Shown here: one piece after another, positions 1 through 5,795 of the stretch
Position numbering within the stretch: position 1 is the first letter of the stretch
Layout: each line of letters begins with the position of its first letter
Assembly: GCA_030609865.1 (NCBI GenBank)
Contig: JAUWSZ010000182.1
Location: 1-6,019 of the forward strand
Direction of reading: 5' to 3'
DNA from: a bacterium
GTDB taxonomy: Bacteria > Desulfobacterota > DSWW01
Length of the DNA: 6,019 bases
Translations under genes and position numbers: made by a program
The notes under the pieces: generated by a model
Seen by the model: only the letters and a program-made list of their open reading frames with translations
Told to the model about the DNA's origin: nothing
The model's database searches: none

Positions 1-276
1 ACGTGAGAGTTCTTTTTCTTCCATGTAACGGGGATGCCGGGAAAGTCGCTTCTCACCCCCTGCTTGGGCAATGAAAGGCGGAACGGAGATCAAGAGTGCA
101 AACAGGGCGCACTTCAGCCCATGCCGAGGAGGTGTCTTTTTTTCTCGACCATCGAAAAGATGCTTCCCATGTAGAGCCCGGCGTGATCGTAACGAGTGAT
201 GTTCCCCTCCAAAATTTGCTTCTCTGCCTTTTGGATGCGAACGCAGGAAAAGGGGTGCCGGAAAACGTCATCGGAC

Positions 277-311
277 CCACGCCGAGGGTTGCGTAACTTT
301 CGGAGGCGTGG
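277..311 (+). repeat. 7-bp inverted repeat in the upstream region
   Basis: CCACGCC at 277-283 is the exact reverse complement of GGCGTGG at 305-311, with a 21-nt spacer. It has no following T tract on the + strand, so it is not a typical intrinsic terminator. It lies just upstream of the possible -10 box at 324-329, so a regulator-binding site is possible; a chance repeat is equally plausible. Confidence 0.3.
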
Positions 312-323
312 AAACGAACTAAT

Positions 324-329
324 CATAAT
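324..329 (+). promoter_or_regulatory. Possible -10 promoter element (CATAAT)
   Basis: CATAAT matches the sigma-70 -10 consensus at five of six positions and sits in the most AT-rich part of the leader, about 100 nt before the synthase start. No good -35 hexamer is found at 16-18 nt upstream (the bases there are CGGAGG-like), so the call is weak. If real, the transcript would start near 336 and would contain the hairpin at 382-403. Confidence 0.25.
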
Positions 330-381
330 CAAACCGTTAAAGAGAAACACGGACCATAGAAACGAGGAGCGAACGCCCGCG

Positions 382-403
382 CCGCACGCCACGCACCGTG
401 CGG
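382..403 (+). promoter_or_regulatory. Stable leader hairpin just upstream of the synthase ribosome binding site
   Basis: CCGCACG (382-388) pairs perfectly with CGTGCGG (397-403) around an 8-nt loop. A competing pairing, GCCCGC (375-380) with GCGGGC (400-405), shares the same 3' arm, so two mutually exclusive structures can form. The element ends 16 nt before the GGGG Shine-Dalgarno-like run at 420-423. It may influence translation or transcription of the operon; function is inference only. Confidence 0.35.
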
Positions 404-429
404 GCAGGCTCTTTCATTTGGGGTTATCC

Positions 430-1551
430 ATGGACACGTTCATTCACGCAATCGAGGCAATGGTGCCGCCCTTCCAGTTCTCCCAGACGGACGCGCGAGA
501 CCATTTGAAGAGACAGTTCGACGACAGACGCGCCCGCAGCATCGTCGAGCGGATCTGCAATCGATCAGAGATCGAGACGAGGCACAGCGTAATCGATGAT
601 TGGGGCTCGGAGTCTCCGGAGGCGCTCTTTCGGGCAGGGCCTGGAGGGAAGTGGGTGGAGCCGGGCACCGAGGAAAGGAACGAGGTTTTCGCGCGGGCCT
701 CACGGCAAATGGCGGTGGATCTGGCCGGAAAGATCCTGCGCCGCTCCCCCCACATAGCGGCCAGCGAGGTGACCCACGTCATCACCGTTTCGTGCACCGG
801 TTTCTACAGCCCTGGCCCGGATTTCTACATCGTGAAGGAACTGGGGCTCAAGCCCTCGGTCGAGCGCTATCATCTCGGATTCATGGGGTGTTATGCCTCG
901 ATCCCGGCACTGCGCATGGCTCGTCAATTCTGCGAAGCCAACCCGGAGGCGGTGGTTCTGGTGGTCAGCATCGAGCTGTGCAGCCTGCACCTGCACCTGA
1001 ACGGGAAGGACGTGGAGTCGCTCGTAGCCGATCTGTTGTTCTCCGACGGAGCTGCGGCGGCCCTGGTCTCTGCAAGGTCACCTCGACCTGGCCAGGCAGC
1101 TTACAAGCTCGGGAAGTTCGGGTCGACCCTGTTGCCCGCCAAGGAGCGGGCCATGACCTGGACGCTGGGGAATCAGGGATTCAAGATGTCCCTCTCCAGC
1201 TTCCTTCCCGGCTTGCTCGGCGCGAACATCCAGCCGGCCATCGAGCCGCTCCTCGAATCCCAGCACTTGGCCAAGGGCGACGTGGACAACTGGGCCGTCC
1301 ATCCCGGGGGAAAAGCGATTCTCGATAAGGTGGGCGAAGCGCTCGAGCTGCGACCGGAACAGCTGAGCGTGTCCCGGGACATCCTCCGACGATTCGGCAA
1401 CATGAGCAGCGCCACGATCCTTTTCGTGCTCGAGCGGTTCATGCAGCAACGGAACGGCGGACCGGCAGAGCAAGTGACGCTGGCCGCGGCCTTTGGGCCG
1501 GGCCTCACCGTGGAGACAGCCCTGATGACACTCATGCAGCCGTCCATGTGA
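430..1551 (+). CDS. Type III polyketide synthase (chalcone synthase-like), 373 aa
   Basis: This is a cytosolic homodimeric-type ketosynthase that extends an acyl-CoA starter with malonyl-CoA and cyclises the product to a pyrone, resorcinol or similar ring. The catalytic triad is visible: Cys154 in GFMGCYASIPALR, His291 in WAVHPGGKAIL and Asn324 in FGNMSSATILFVL, spaced almost as in plant chalcone synthase. The LFSDGAAAAL segment places Phe204 at the family's gatekeeper Phe, and AAFGPGLTVE near the C-terminus is the family signature. The ATG at 430 was chosen because the protein then opens with a typical N-terminus (IHAIEAMVPPFQFSQ) and the length matches the family; GGGG at 420-423 is a modest ribosome site. 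The ELCSLHLH segment resembles bacterial alkylpyrone/alkylresorcinol-type enzymes more than plant enzymes, but starter and cyclisation mode cannot be read from sequence alone. It is the first gene of a three-gene operon. Confidence 0.95.
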   Translation: MDTFIHAIEAMVPPFQFSQTDARDHLKRQFDDRRARSIVERICNRSEIETRHSVIDDWGSESPEALFRAGPGGKWVEPGTEERNEVFARASRQMAVDLAGKILRRSPHIAASEVTHVITVSCTGFYSPGPDFYIVKELGLKPSVERYHLGFMGCYASIPALRMARQFCEANPEAVVLVVSIELCSLHLHLNGKDVESLVADLLFSDGAAAALVSARSPRPGQAAYKLGKFGSTLLPAKERAMTWTLGNQGFKMSLSSFLPGLLGANIQPAIEPLLESQHLAKGDVDNWAVHPGGKAILDKVGEALELRPEQLSVSRDILRRFGNMSSATILFVLERFMQQRNGGPAEQVTLAAAFGPGLTVETALMTLMQPSM

Positions 1552-1582
1552 GCCGGTGACTGCCAAAGGGAGCGATGTGCAA

Positions 1583-3586
1583 ATGGAAACGTGCGAAGTT
1601 CTCATCGTCGGAGCGGGTCCGACGGGCCTCCTGCTCGCCAATCAACTGGGCAAGCAGGGAATTGCATGTGTGGTGGTAGACCAGGCAGACGAACCGCCCG
1701 TGGAGTCCATGGCCATCGGGATCATGCCGCCTTCGCTCGATATTCTTCGTCCGCTCGATCTGGACCGGGCCTTTGTTCGGCACGGCCTGCCCGTCACCCG
1801 CGGATACGTTCACGAGGAAGGACGACTTTTGGGGTGTGTGCGTTTCGAAGGCATCCGGTCGCGATACCCCTTCGTTCTGTCCCTGCCACAGCGCACGACG
1901 ATCCAGCTTCTCGAAGAAGCACTCCAGCGTTGGCCGCAGGTACAGCTTCACCGTGGCATGGAATTGGTGGGCTGCCGGGAAGAGGGCGACCGGGTTGTGG
2001 CCACTCTTGAGACACCTGGAGGCACGAACGAGATTGGCGCCGGCTACCTGGCCGGCTGCGATGGGCACCGCAGCACTGTTCGTATCCTGGCGAAGATTCC
2101 CGCCGCCACGCACCGATACCGGCCGCGTTTCGCCATGGCAGATTACCTCGACCAGACCGGGATGGGACCCGAAGCACACCTCTTCTTCAGCAGCCGGGGC
2201 TCGGTGGAATCCTTTCCCATGCCGGGCAACCTGCGACGATGGATCGTGCTCGCAACCGCGGACCATCGCCCCGAGGACGATGTCTCGGTGATTTGTCGGC
2301 ACGTTCACGCGCGGACCGGGTACGACCTATCCGGGCAGGAGGCCCTCTGGCACAGCCCCTTTACACCCAACTGGCTGCTGTGCAGGCGTTTCTACCGGGG
2401 CCGGATCCTCCTGGCAGGCGACGCGGCCCACGTCATGAGCCCCATCGGCGGTCAGGGAATGAACACGGGTTTCGCGGACGCAGAGCTTCTCTCGGACGTC
2501 TTGGTGCGGGTCCTCCGCCTCGGCGAGCCGCTCGAGGCGCACCTCCGGGCCTACTCGGAGATTCGGCGCCGGGCCTTTCGAACGATTGCGGCGAGAGCCG
2601 CCCGCGGAATGTGGCTCGGCACGCGAACCGGCCGTTCCGCGTCCAGGGCCCGTACGTGGTTCATTCGCGCGGTCCTGTTGCGACCGCCGATCAAACAACG
2701 ACTCGCCCCGTATTTCGCCATGCTGAACATCCCCAGGCCCACGCTCGGCCCCCGGTATGTCCGCGGCAGACCGGTCGGGCAGACCGGGCTCCTGGAGATA
2801 AGGAGGTTGAAGACTTCCGCTGCCACCCAATCGAAGGCTGACACGGCCCCACCGCTACGGCCTCGGAAGGGGCTCAGCCTGGACGAACACCTGCGAGTCC
2901 CGGAACTAAAGCGGGCATACAACGAGCGGCTGTTCACACGCGTGGCCGGCAAGTACGGGTTTGTCACGTTGGCCTTGTCCTTGGGTCGGGACCGGGCCTG
3001 GAAAAGGCTTCTGGTCCGCGCCCTGCCCGAGGTGGCTCGGCCCGTGTGCGTCGATCTCGCGTGTGGGACCGGGGACATCACGGCGCTCCTGGCCAAGCGC
3101 TACCCGGCCGGCGAGGTCCACGGCATCGATCTCACCCCGGCCATGCTGGACCTGGCCCGCCGGCGCTGCCTCCCGGGCGTGATCTTCAGTCGCCAGGATA
3201 TGTGCCGACTCTCGTTCCAGGACGAGTCGGTCCACATCGTCACCGGAGGGTACGCGCTTCGAAACGCGCCCAGCCTTGAGGGTGCACTGGCCGAGATCCG
3301 TCGCGTTCTGAAGCCCGGCGGAACCGCGGCCTTCCTGGACTTCTCGAAACCCGCGACCAAGGTGCCCCAGGTGCTGGGACACATCGTCCTGAAGGCCTGG
3401 GGAAGCCTATGGGGCCTGCTGCTGCACCGGAATCGGGAAGTGTACGCCTATATCGCCGAAACGCTGCGACGCTACCCGGACCGCACTGCGTTGCATCGGC
3501 TATTCGATGAAACCGGTTTTGAACGGGTTGCCGGCAACCTGCTGTATTTCGGAATGCTGGAACTCGTCGTGCTGCGCAAACGATAG
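1583..3586 (+). CDS. Fused FAD monooxygenase - UbiE/COQ5-type C-methyltransferase, 667 aa
   Basis: Two enzymes on one chain. Residues 1 to about 385 are a class A (PHBH-fold) flavin monooxygenase: the GxGxxG FAD site is G10-A-G-P-T-G15, the DG motif is D160-G161 in GCDGHRSTVR, and the second FAD motif is G279-D280 in LAGDAAHVMSPIGGQGMNTG. About 45 low-complexity, Pro/Arg/Ala-rich residues follow. From about residue 433 to the end is a UbiE/COQ5-type methyltransferase: SAM motif I D491-LACGTGD498, acidic D516 (GIDLTPAML), ALRN 558-561 (FGLRN in UbiE), RVLKPGG 574-580 and LDFSKP 585-590. The likely roles are hydroxylation or oxidation of the polyketide ring and its C-methylation, as in ubiquinone/menaquinone assembly. 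The ATG at 1583 is preferred, with GGGAG at 1568-1572; a GTG at 1556 would add nine residues. The gene lies 31 nt after the synthase. UbiE and FAD hydroxylases are usually separate proteins; the frame is open throughout, with no stop at the junction. Confidence 0.9.
   Translation: METCEVLIVGAGPTGLLLANQLGKQGIACVVVDQADEPPVESMAIGIMPPSLDILRPLDLDRAFVRHGLPVTRGYVHEEGRLLGCVRFEGIRSRYPFVLSLPQRTTIQLLEEALQRWPQVQLHRGMELVGCREEGDRVVATLETPGGTNEIGAGYLAGCDGHRSTVRILAKIPAATHRYRPRFAMADYLDQTGMGPEAHLFFSSRGSVESFPMPGNLRRWIVLATADHRPEDDVSVICRHVHARTGYDLSGQEALWHSPFTPNWLLCRRFYRGRILLAGDAAHVMSPIGGQGMNTGFADAELLSDVLVRVLRLGEPLEAHLRAYSEIRRRAFRTIAARAARGMWLGTRTGRSASRARTWFIRAVLLRPPIKQRLAPYFAMLNIPRPTLGPRYVRGRPVGQTGLLEIRRLKTSAATQSKADTAPPLRPRKGLSLDEHLRVPELKRAYNERLFTRVAGKYGFVTLALSLGRDRAWKRLLVRALPEVARPVCVDLACGTGDITALLAKRYPAGEVHGIDLTPAMLDLARRRCLPGVIFSRQDMCRLSFQDESVHIVTGGYALRNAPSLEGALAEIRRVLKPGGTAAFLDFSKPATKVPQVLGHIVLKAWGSLWGLLLHRNREVYAYIAETLRRYPDRTALHRLFDETGFERVAGNLLYFGMLELVVLRKR
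2799..2807 (+). promoter_or_regulatory. Internal consensus Shine-Dalgarno string at the domain junction of the fusion gene
   Basis: TAAGGAGGT is a nine-base exact complement of the 16S rRNA 3' end. It lies inside the fused gene, after the monooxygenase domain and roughly 75 nt before the methyltransferase homology begins. No ATG or GTG follows at 4-14 nt; the only TTG (2807-2809) overlaps the string itself. The TAA at 2799-2801 is in the +1 frame relative to the gene. I read it as a relic of a formerly separate methyltransferase gene, or as a pausing site between the domains. Active initiation here is not supported by a start codon. Confidence 0.45.
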
Positions 3587-3599
3587 CCAGGAAAAAACC

Positions 3600-3604
3600 A
3601 GGAG
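3600..3604 (+). promoter_or_regulatory. Ribosome binding site AGGAG deciding the start of the second methyltransferase
   Basis: AGGAG is followed by a 7-nt spacer and the ATG at 3612, which is the best Shine-Dalgarno/start pair in the intergenic gap. It supports the long form of the protein over the internal ATG at 3780, which has no comparable motif. Confidence 0.7.
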
Positions 3605-3611
3605 TCCCAAG

Positions 3612-4502
3612 ATGCGCCAAAGAACGATCGATCATCGGTCGACACGAACAATCGACACCCGGCTCGGACAGGCCTCCAGCCATCCGGACGGGCACCGAGT
3701 CCGGCTTGCGAGGCATCTCCGGAAAGCGCCCGGAACGAAGCCCCCTCGGTTTTCCGAACGGGCCGATCTGGTCGAGCAGATGGACCGGCCGGATTGCTCA
3801 TTGACAAAGCTATACCGAACCCTCGACCAGTTTGAGTGGATCAACATCCTGCTCAGCCGATACCGAACCCTCCTGCGTCGGTACGTGATCCGGGACATGC
3901 TCCTCGAGCCACAGCGGGAGTGGCGACTCGTGGATCTCGGTGCCGGGGGTTGCGACATAACGGTGTGGATGATCCGGCAGGTCGCAAAGTTGGGTCTGCG
4001 CGTGCAGGTCACGGCCCTGGAAAGGGATCCGAGGATCATCGATTACGCCCGCGCAAAGCATCGGGACGTGAAAGGCCTGACCGTGACGGCGGGCGACGCG
4101 CTCGATCCCGGCTGCTGGGAGACGGTGGACTACGTCTTTGCCAATCACTTTCTGCACCATCTGACAGACGCCGAGATCGTCCGGGTCCTGCGGCTCGTGA
4201 CGGACCACACGCGGCGGGTATTCGTCCTGGGCGACATCCGACGCAGCCGGCTCGCCTATGCGGGCTTTGCACTCCTTGGCGGGCTCTTCGCGTACAAGAG
4301 CTTCACGCTGCCCGACGGGTTGGCGTCCATCCGGCGAGCCTTCCTGCCGGCCGAGCTGCAATCCATCGTGCGGACAGCCAACGTCGCAGTGGCCGCACGG
4401 GTCGAGACGCTTCTCCCCTTCCGAGTCGCCGTGATTGGCGGTCCTTCCCTTGCCGAACCAGGAAACGCCGCGAAACCATTGGCTGGAATCAGGAGAGTAT
4501 AG
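3612..4502 (+). CDS. Class I SAM-dependent methyltransferase, 296 aa, third gene of the polyketide operon
   Basis: A Rossmann-fold methyltransferase. SAM motif I is D108-LGAGGCD115, followed by an acidic residue at E137 (TALERDPRI) and the motif FANHFLHHLTD, after which LGDIRRSRLAYAGF and a hydrophobic GFALLGGLF segment suggest a membrane-leaning surface suited to a lipidic substrate. From memory, this type of methyltransferase (a MDxPxC...LxRTLxxFxxIN..LSRYR N-terminal block before motif I) often accompanies bacterial type III PKS genes. The substrate is unknown; O- or C-methylation of the polyketide ring is the inference. The first 56 residues are basic and rich in Arg/Ser/Pro and look like a non-conserved extension; an ATG at 3780 would give a compact 240-aa protein that starts at the recognisable block, but the ribosome site favours 3612. 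The gap from the preceding stop is 25 nt, so co-transcription is very likely. Confidence 0.88.
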   Translation: MRQRTIDHRSTRTIDTRLGQASSHPDGHRVRLARHLRKAPGTKPPRFSERADLVEQMDRPDCSLTKLYRTLDQFEWINILLSRYRTLLRRYVIRDMLLEPQREWRLVDLGAGGCDITVWMIRQVAKLGLRVQVTALERDPRIIDYARAKHRDVKGLTVTAGDALDPGCWETVDYVFANHFLHHLTDAEIVRVLRLVTDHTRRVFVLGDIRRSRLAYAGFALLGGLFAYKSFTLPDGLASIRRAFLPAELQSIVRTANVAVAARVETLLPFRVAVIGGPSLAEPGNAAKPLAGIRRV

Positions 4503-4604
4503 CAAAGTTGGGGGTCGGGGTAGAATCGCGCTTGTCTTCCAGAGGAAGAAATGGGGAGGGGCTGTGAGCTAATGGCTAATAGCTAACAGCCAATAGCTGA
4601 CCAC
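4503..4604. other. Convergent intergenic region
   Basis: The stop codons of two convergent genes flank this 102-nt gap. It contains a purine-rich stretch, a small hairpin (TCTTCC 4535-4540, loop AGA, GGAAGA 4544-4549) and the 7-nt repeat array at 4567-4601. No U-tract terminator is evident on either strand, although the hairpin and the palindromic array may both serve in 3'-end formation. Confidence 0.5.
4567..4601. repeat. Five tandem 7-nt units forming an imperfect palindrome
   Basis: The units are AGCTAAT (4567), GGCTAAT (4574), AGCTAAC (4581), AGCCAAT (4588) and AGCTGAC (4595), consensus AGCTAAT. Because AGCT is self-complementary and the alternate units complement each other, the block 4567-4598 matches its own reverse complement at 26 of 32 positions and could fold into a hairpin. 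It is AT-richer than its surroundings and ends three bases before the epimerase stop codon. Such heptamer arrays can be interspersed repeats or 3' stabilising elements; copy number elsewhere in the genome cannot be seen here. Confidence 0.75.
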
Positions 4605-5474
4605 TCAGGCCAAGGCCTCTGCCACCGCGGCCTCGAGCTGCTTGAAGAACTCGTCCAGCGTGGTCTGCTGATAGTCGAGGAGGGCCTGAGATTCCGTCGT
4701 GTCGTACCAGTTCAGCCATCCGGGCCGATCCAGGAAGTCCATCTCGTCGACGGGAATCTCCATGATCTCCCCCCATCGCCGGACATACTCCTCCCCGGTA
4801 ACGCGCCAGGTAGGTCCCCCGGAGATGATCAGGGTACGTCCGAGAGCCTCCTCCACGCCCACGAGAGAGACCATGGCCGTCACCAGGTCCGACAGGGCCA
4901 CGAGTTCGATCCGCTGGCCGGCCTGGAAGGGCCAGGGCTCCGGAGGGTCGAGGAAGGCAGGAATCGAGATGGCCGAGATCCGCAGGTTCACGTACGGGAG
5001 GTCCGAGGCCTTCAAGTCCTTTTCAGAGACGGCCTTGCTCTCGGCATAGATGTCGATCGGCGCGGCTGGATGATCAGGCCCGATGAGGTTCGTGTGGGCG
5101 GTGGGTTCCCCGTAGACCGAGATAGAGGAGGCAAAGATCAGCTTGGGGGGCTCGCTCAGGGAGGAACAGGCCTCCATCACGCTTCGCGTCCCGTCCACGT
5201 TGATCCGGAAGGTCCTCTCCCGGTCCACCTCGGCGGCCGGAGGAAGGATGGCAGCCAGGTGAAAGAGCCAGTCCACGCCCTCGAGTGCCTGCCTCAGGGA
5301 AGCCGTGTCCATGATATCTCCGGGCAGAACACGGGTCTTCTCCCACCCATCGAAGAAGCTGAAGTCGCACGATGGCAGATCCAGGATGCGGAGCGCATGG
5401 CCTTGTTCTCGGAGGGCCTCGGCCAGCCCACGCCCAAAATTTCCGGCCCCGCCTGTGATCAGGATCTCTGACAT
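4605..5474 (-). CDS. NAD-dependent epimerase/dehydratase (extended SDR), 289 aa
   Basis: An extended short-chain dehydrogenase of the sugar epimerase/dehydratase type, acting in the cytosol on a nucleotide sugar or a related hydroxy compound. The N-terminal Rossmann motif is T7-GGAGNFG14, D32 at the end of the second strand (ILDLPS) suggests NAD rather than NADP, HLAA at 72-75 follows the next strand, FASSISVYGE (114-123) supplies the catalytic Ser/Thr, and Y143-AES-K147 is the YxxxK active site. The C-terminal substrate domain is short (family members are often 300-340 aa), so the exact substrate cannot be assigned. The ATG at 5474 has AGGGA six nt upstream (minus strand of 5481-5485). It lies 42 nt downstream of the MoaD-like gene in the same direction, so the two probably share a transcript. 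Alternative readings are a 3-beta-HSD-like or other NAD(P)-dependent oxidoreductase. Confidence 0.9.
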   Translation of the reverse strand: MSEILITGGAGNFGRGLAEALREQGHALRILDLPSCDFSFFDGWEKTRVLPGDIMDTASLRQALEGVDWLFHLAAILPPAAEVDRERTFRINVDGTRSVMEACSSLSEPPKLIFASSISVYGEPTAHTNLIGPDHPAAPIDIYAESKAVSEKDLKASDLPYVNLRISAISIPAFLDPPEPWPFQAGQRIELVALSDLVTAMVSLVGVEEALGRTLIISGGPTWRVTGEEYVRRWGEIMEIPVDEMDFLDRPGWLNWYDTTESQALLDYQQTTLDEFFKQLEAAVAEALA

Positions 5475-5516
5475 GTCGGTTCCCTGTTCAAGGTGTTCTC
5501 AGATCCAACCGTGCCC

Positions 5517-5795
5517 CTATCCGCCGCCAAACAAAGGCAGCACCTTGATCTCCTCTCCGTCCATCAGCAGGGTCTCCGGATCGTCCAGATCCCTGCCCGT
5601 CCCCATGACCAAGATACCTGCCTGGAAGCCACCGCCGTTCCTGTCCCAGAGCTTCTCCGGAAAGCGCGCCCCGAACCTGCGTCCGATCTCGTCGAGCAGG
5701 GCGCCGTAAGCGGCCTGCTCGGGCAGATCGAATTCCACTGTCTGCTCCCCCACATAATCCTTGAGGGGCCCCATAAACTGCACCGTAACTCTCAT
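5517..5795 (-). CDS. MoaD/ThiS-family ubiquitin-like sulfur carrier, 92 aa
   Basis: A small beta-grasp protein that would carry sulfur as a C-terminal thiocarboxylate after adenylation by a MoeB/ThiF-type E1 enzyme. It begins MRVTVQFMGPLKDYVG, the usual first strand and turn of MoaD, contains an EIGRRFGARFP helix region, a DDPETLLMDGEEIKVLP segment typical of the last strands, and ends with LFGGG, supplying the essential terminal Gly-Gly. The length is normal for the family. The ATG at 5795 was chosen because it starts exactly at the fold; the purine-rich GAAGGG before it is only 2 nt away, which is tight for a ribosome site. The frame is open back to 6014, but that extension shows no family features. 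The recipient pathway (molybdopterin or tungstopterin, thiamin, cysteine or another thio-metabolite) is not indicated, as no E1, MoaE or thiG is in view. Confidence 0.85.
   Translation of the reverse strand: MRVTVQFMGPLKDYVGEQTVEFDLPEQAAYGALLDEIGRRFGARFPEKLWDRNGGGFQAGILVMGTGRDLDDPETLLMDGEEIKVLPLFGGG

Larger units (their letters stand above)
1..429. other. Non-coding upstream region / leader of the polyketide operon
   Basis: I see no supportable gene here. Short open frames exist on both strands, but none resembles a known family, and the base composition is visibly lower in GC than the genes downstream. The frame of the polyketide synthase stays open from about position 196, yet the extra 78 residues it would add are basic and low in family-like features, so I treat it as untranslated. 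The stretch contains a T7 run at 137-143 without a stable stem directly before it, two perfect 7-bp inverted repeats (277-311 and 382-403) and a possible -10 box at 324-329. It most likely carries the promoter and 5' leader of the operon starting at 430. Confidence 0.55.

Noticed and set aside
105..143. Possible intrinsic terminator (GGGC/GCCC stem at 105-120 and a T7 run at 137-143)
   Set aside because: The stem is only 4 bp and is separated from the T run by 16 nt, so it lacks the geometry of a terminator.
114..392. 92-aa minus-strand open frame upstream of the operon
   Set aside because: No recognisable family, overlaps other short frames, covers the likely promoter, and has no convincing ribosome site; not supported as a gene.
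196..429. Extended N-terminus of the polyketide synthase (frame open from 196)
   Set aside because: The added residues do not resemble the family, the ATG at 430 gives the normal length and N-terminus, and the region has non-coding composition.
600..1328. 242-aa + strand frame inside the synthase gene
   Set aside because: It is a shifted-frame shadow of a synthase with all catalytic motifs intact; the Gly/Arg-rich composition is typical of such shadows in GC-rich DNA.
1532..2308. 258-aa minus-strand frame opposite the monooxygenase
   Set aside because: It lies antisense to well-supported FAD-binding motifs and has no family resemblance of its own.
4535..4549. TCTTCC-AGA-GGAAGA hairpin as an operon terminator
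   Set aside because: A 3-nt loop, a 6-bp stem of mixed composition and no U tract on either strand; kept only as a note in the intergenic entry.
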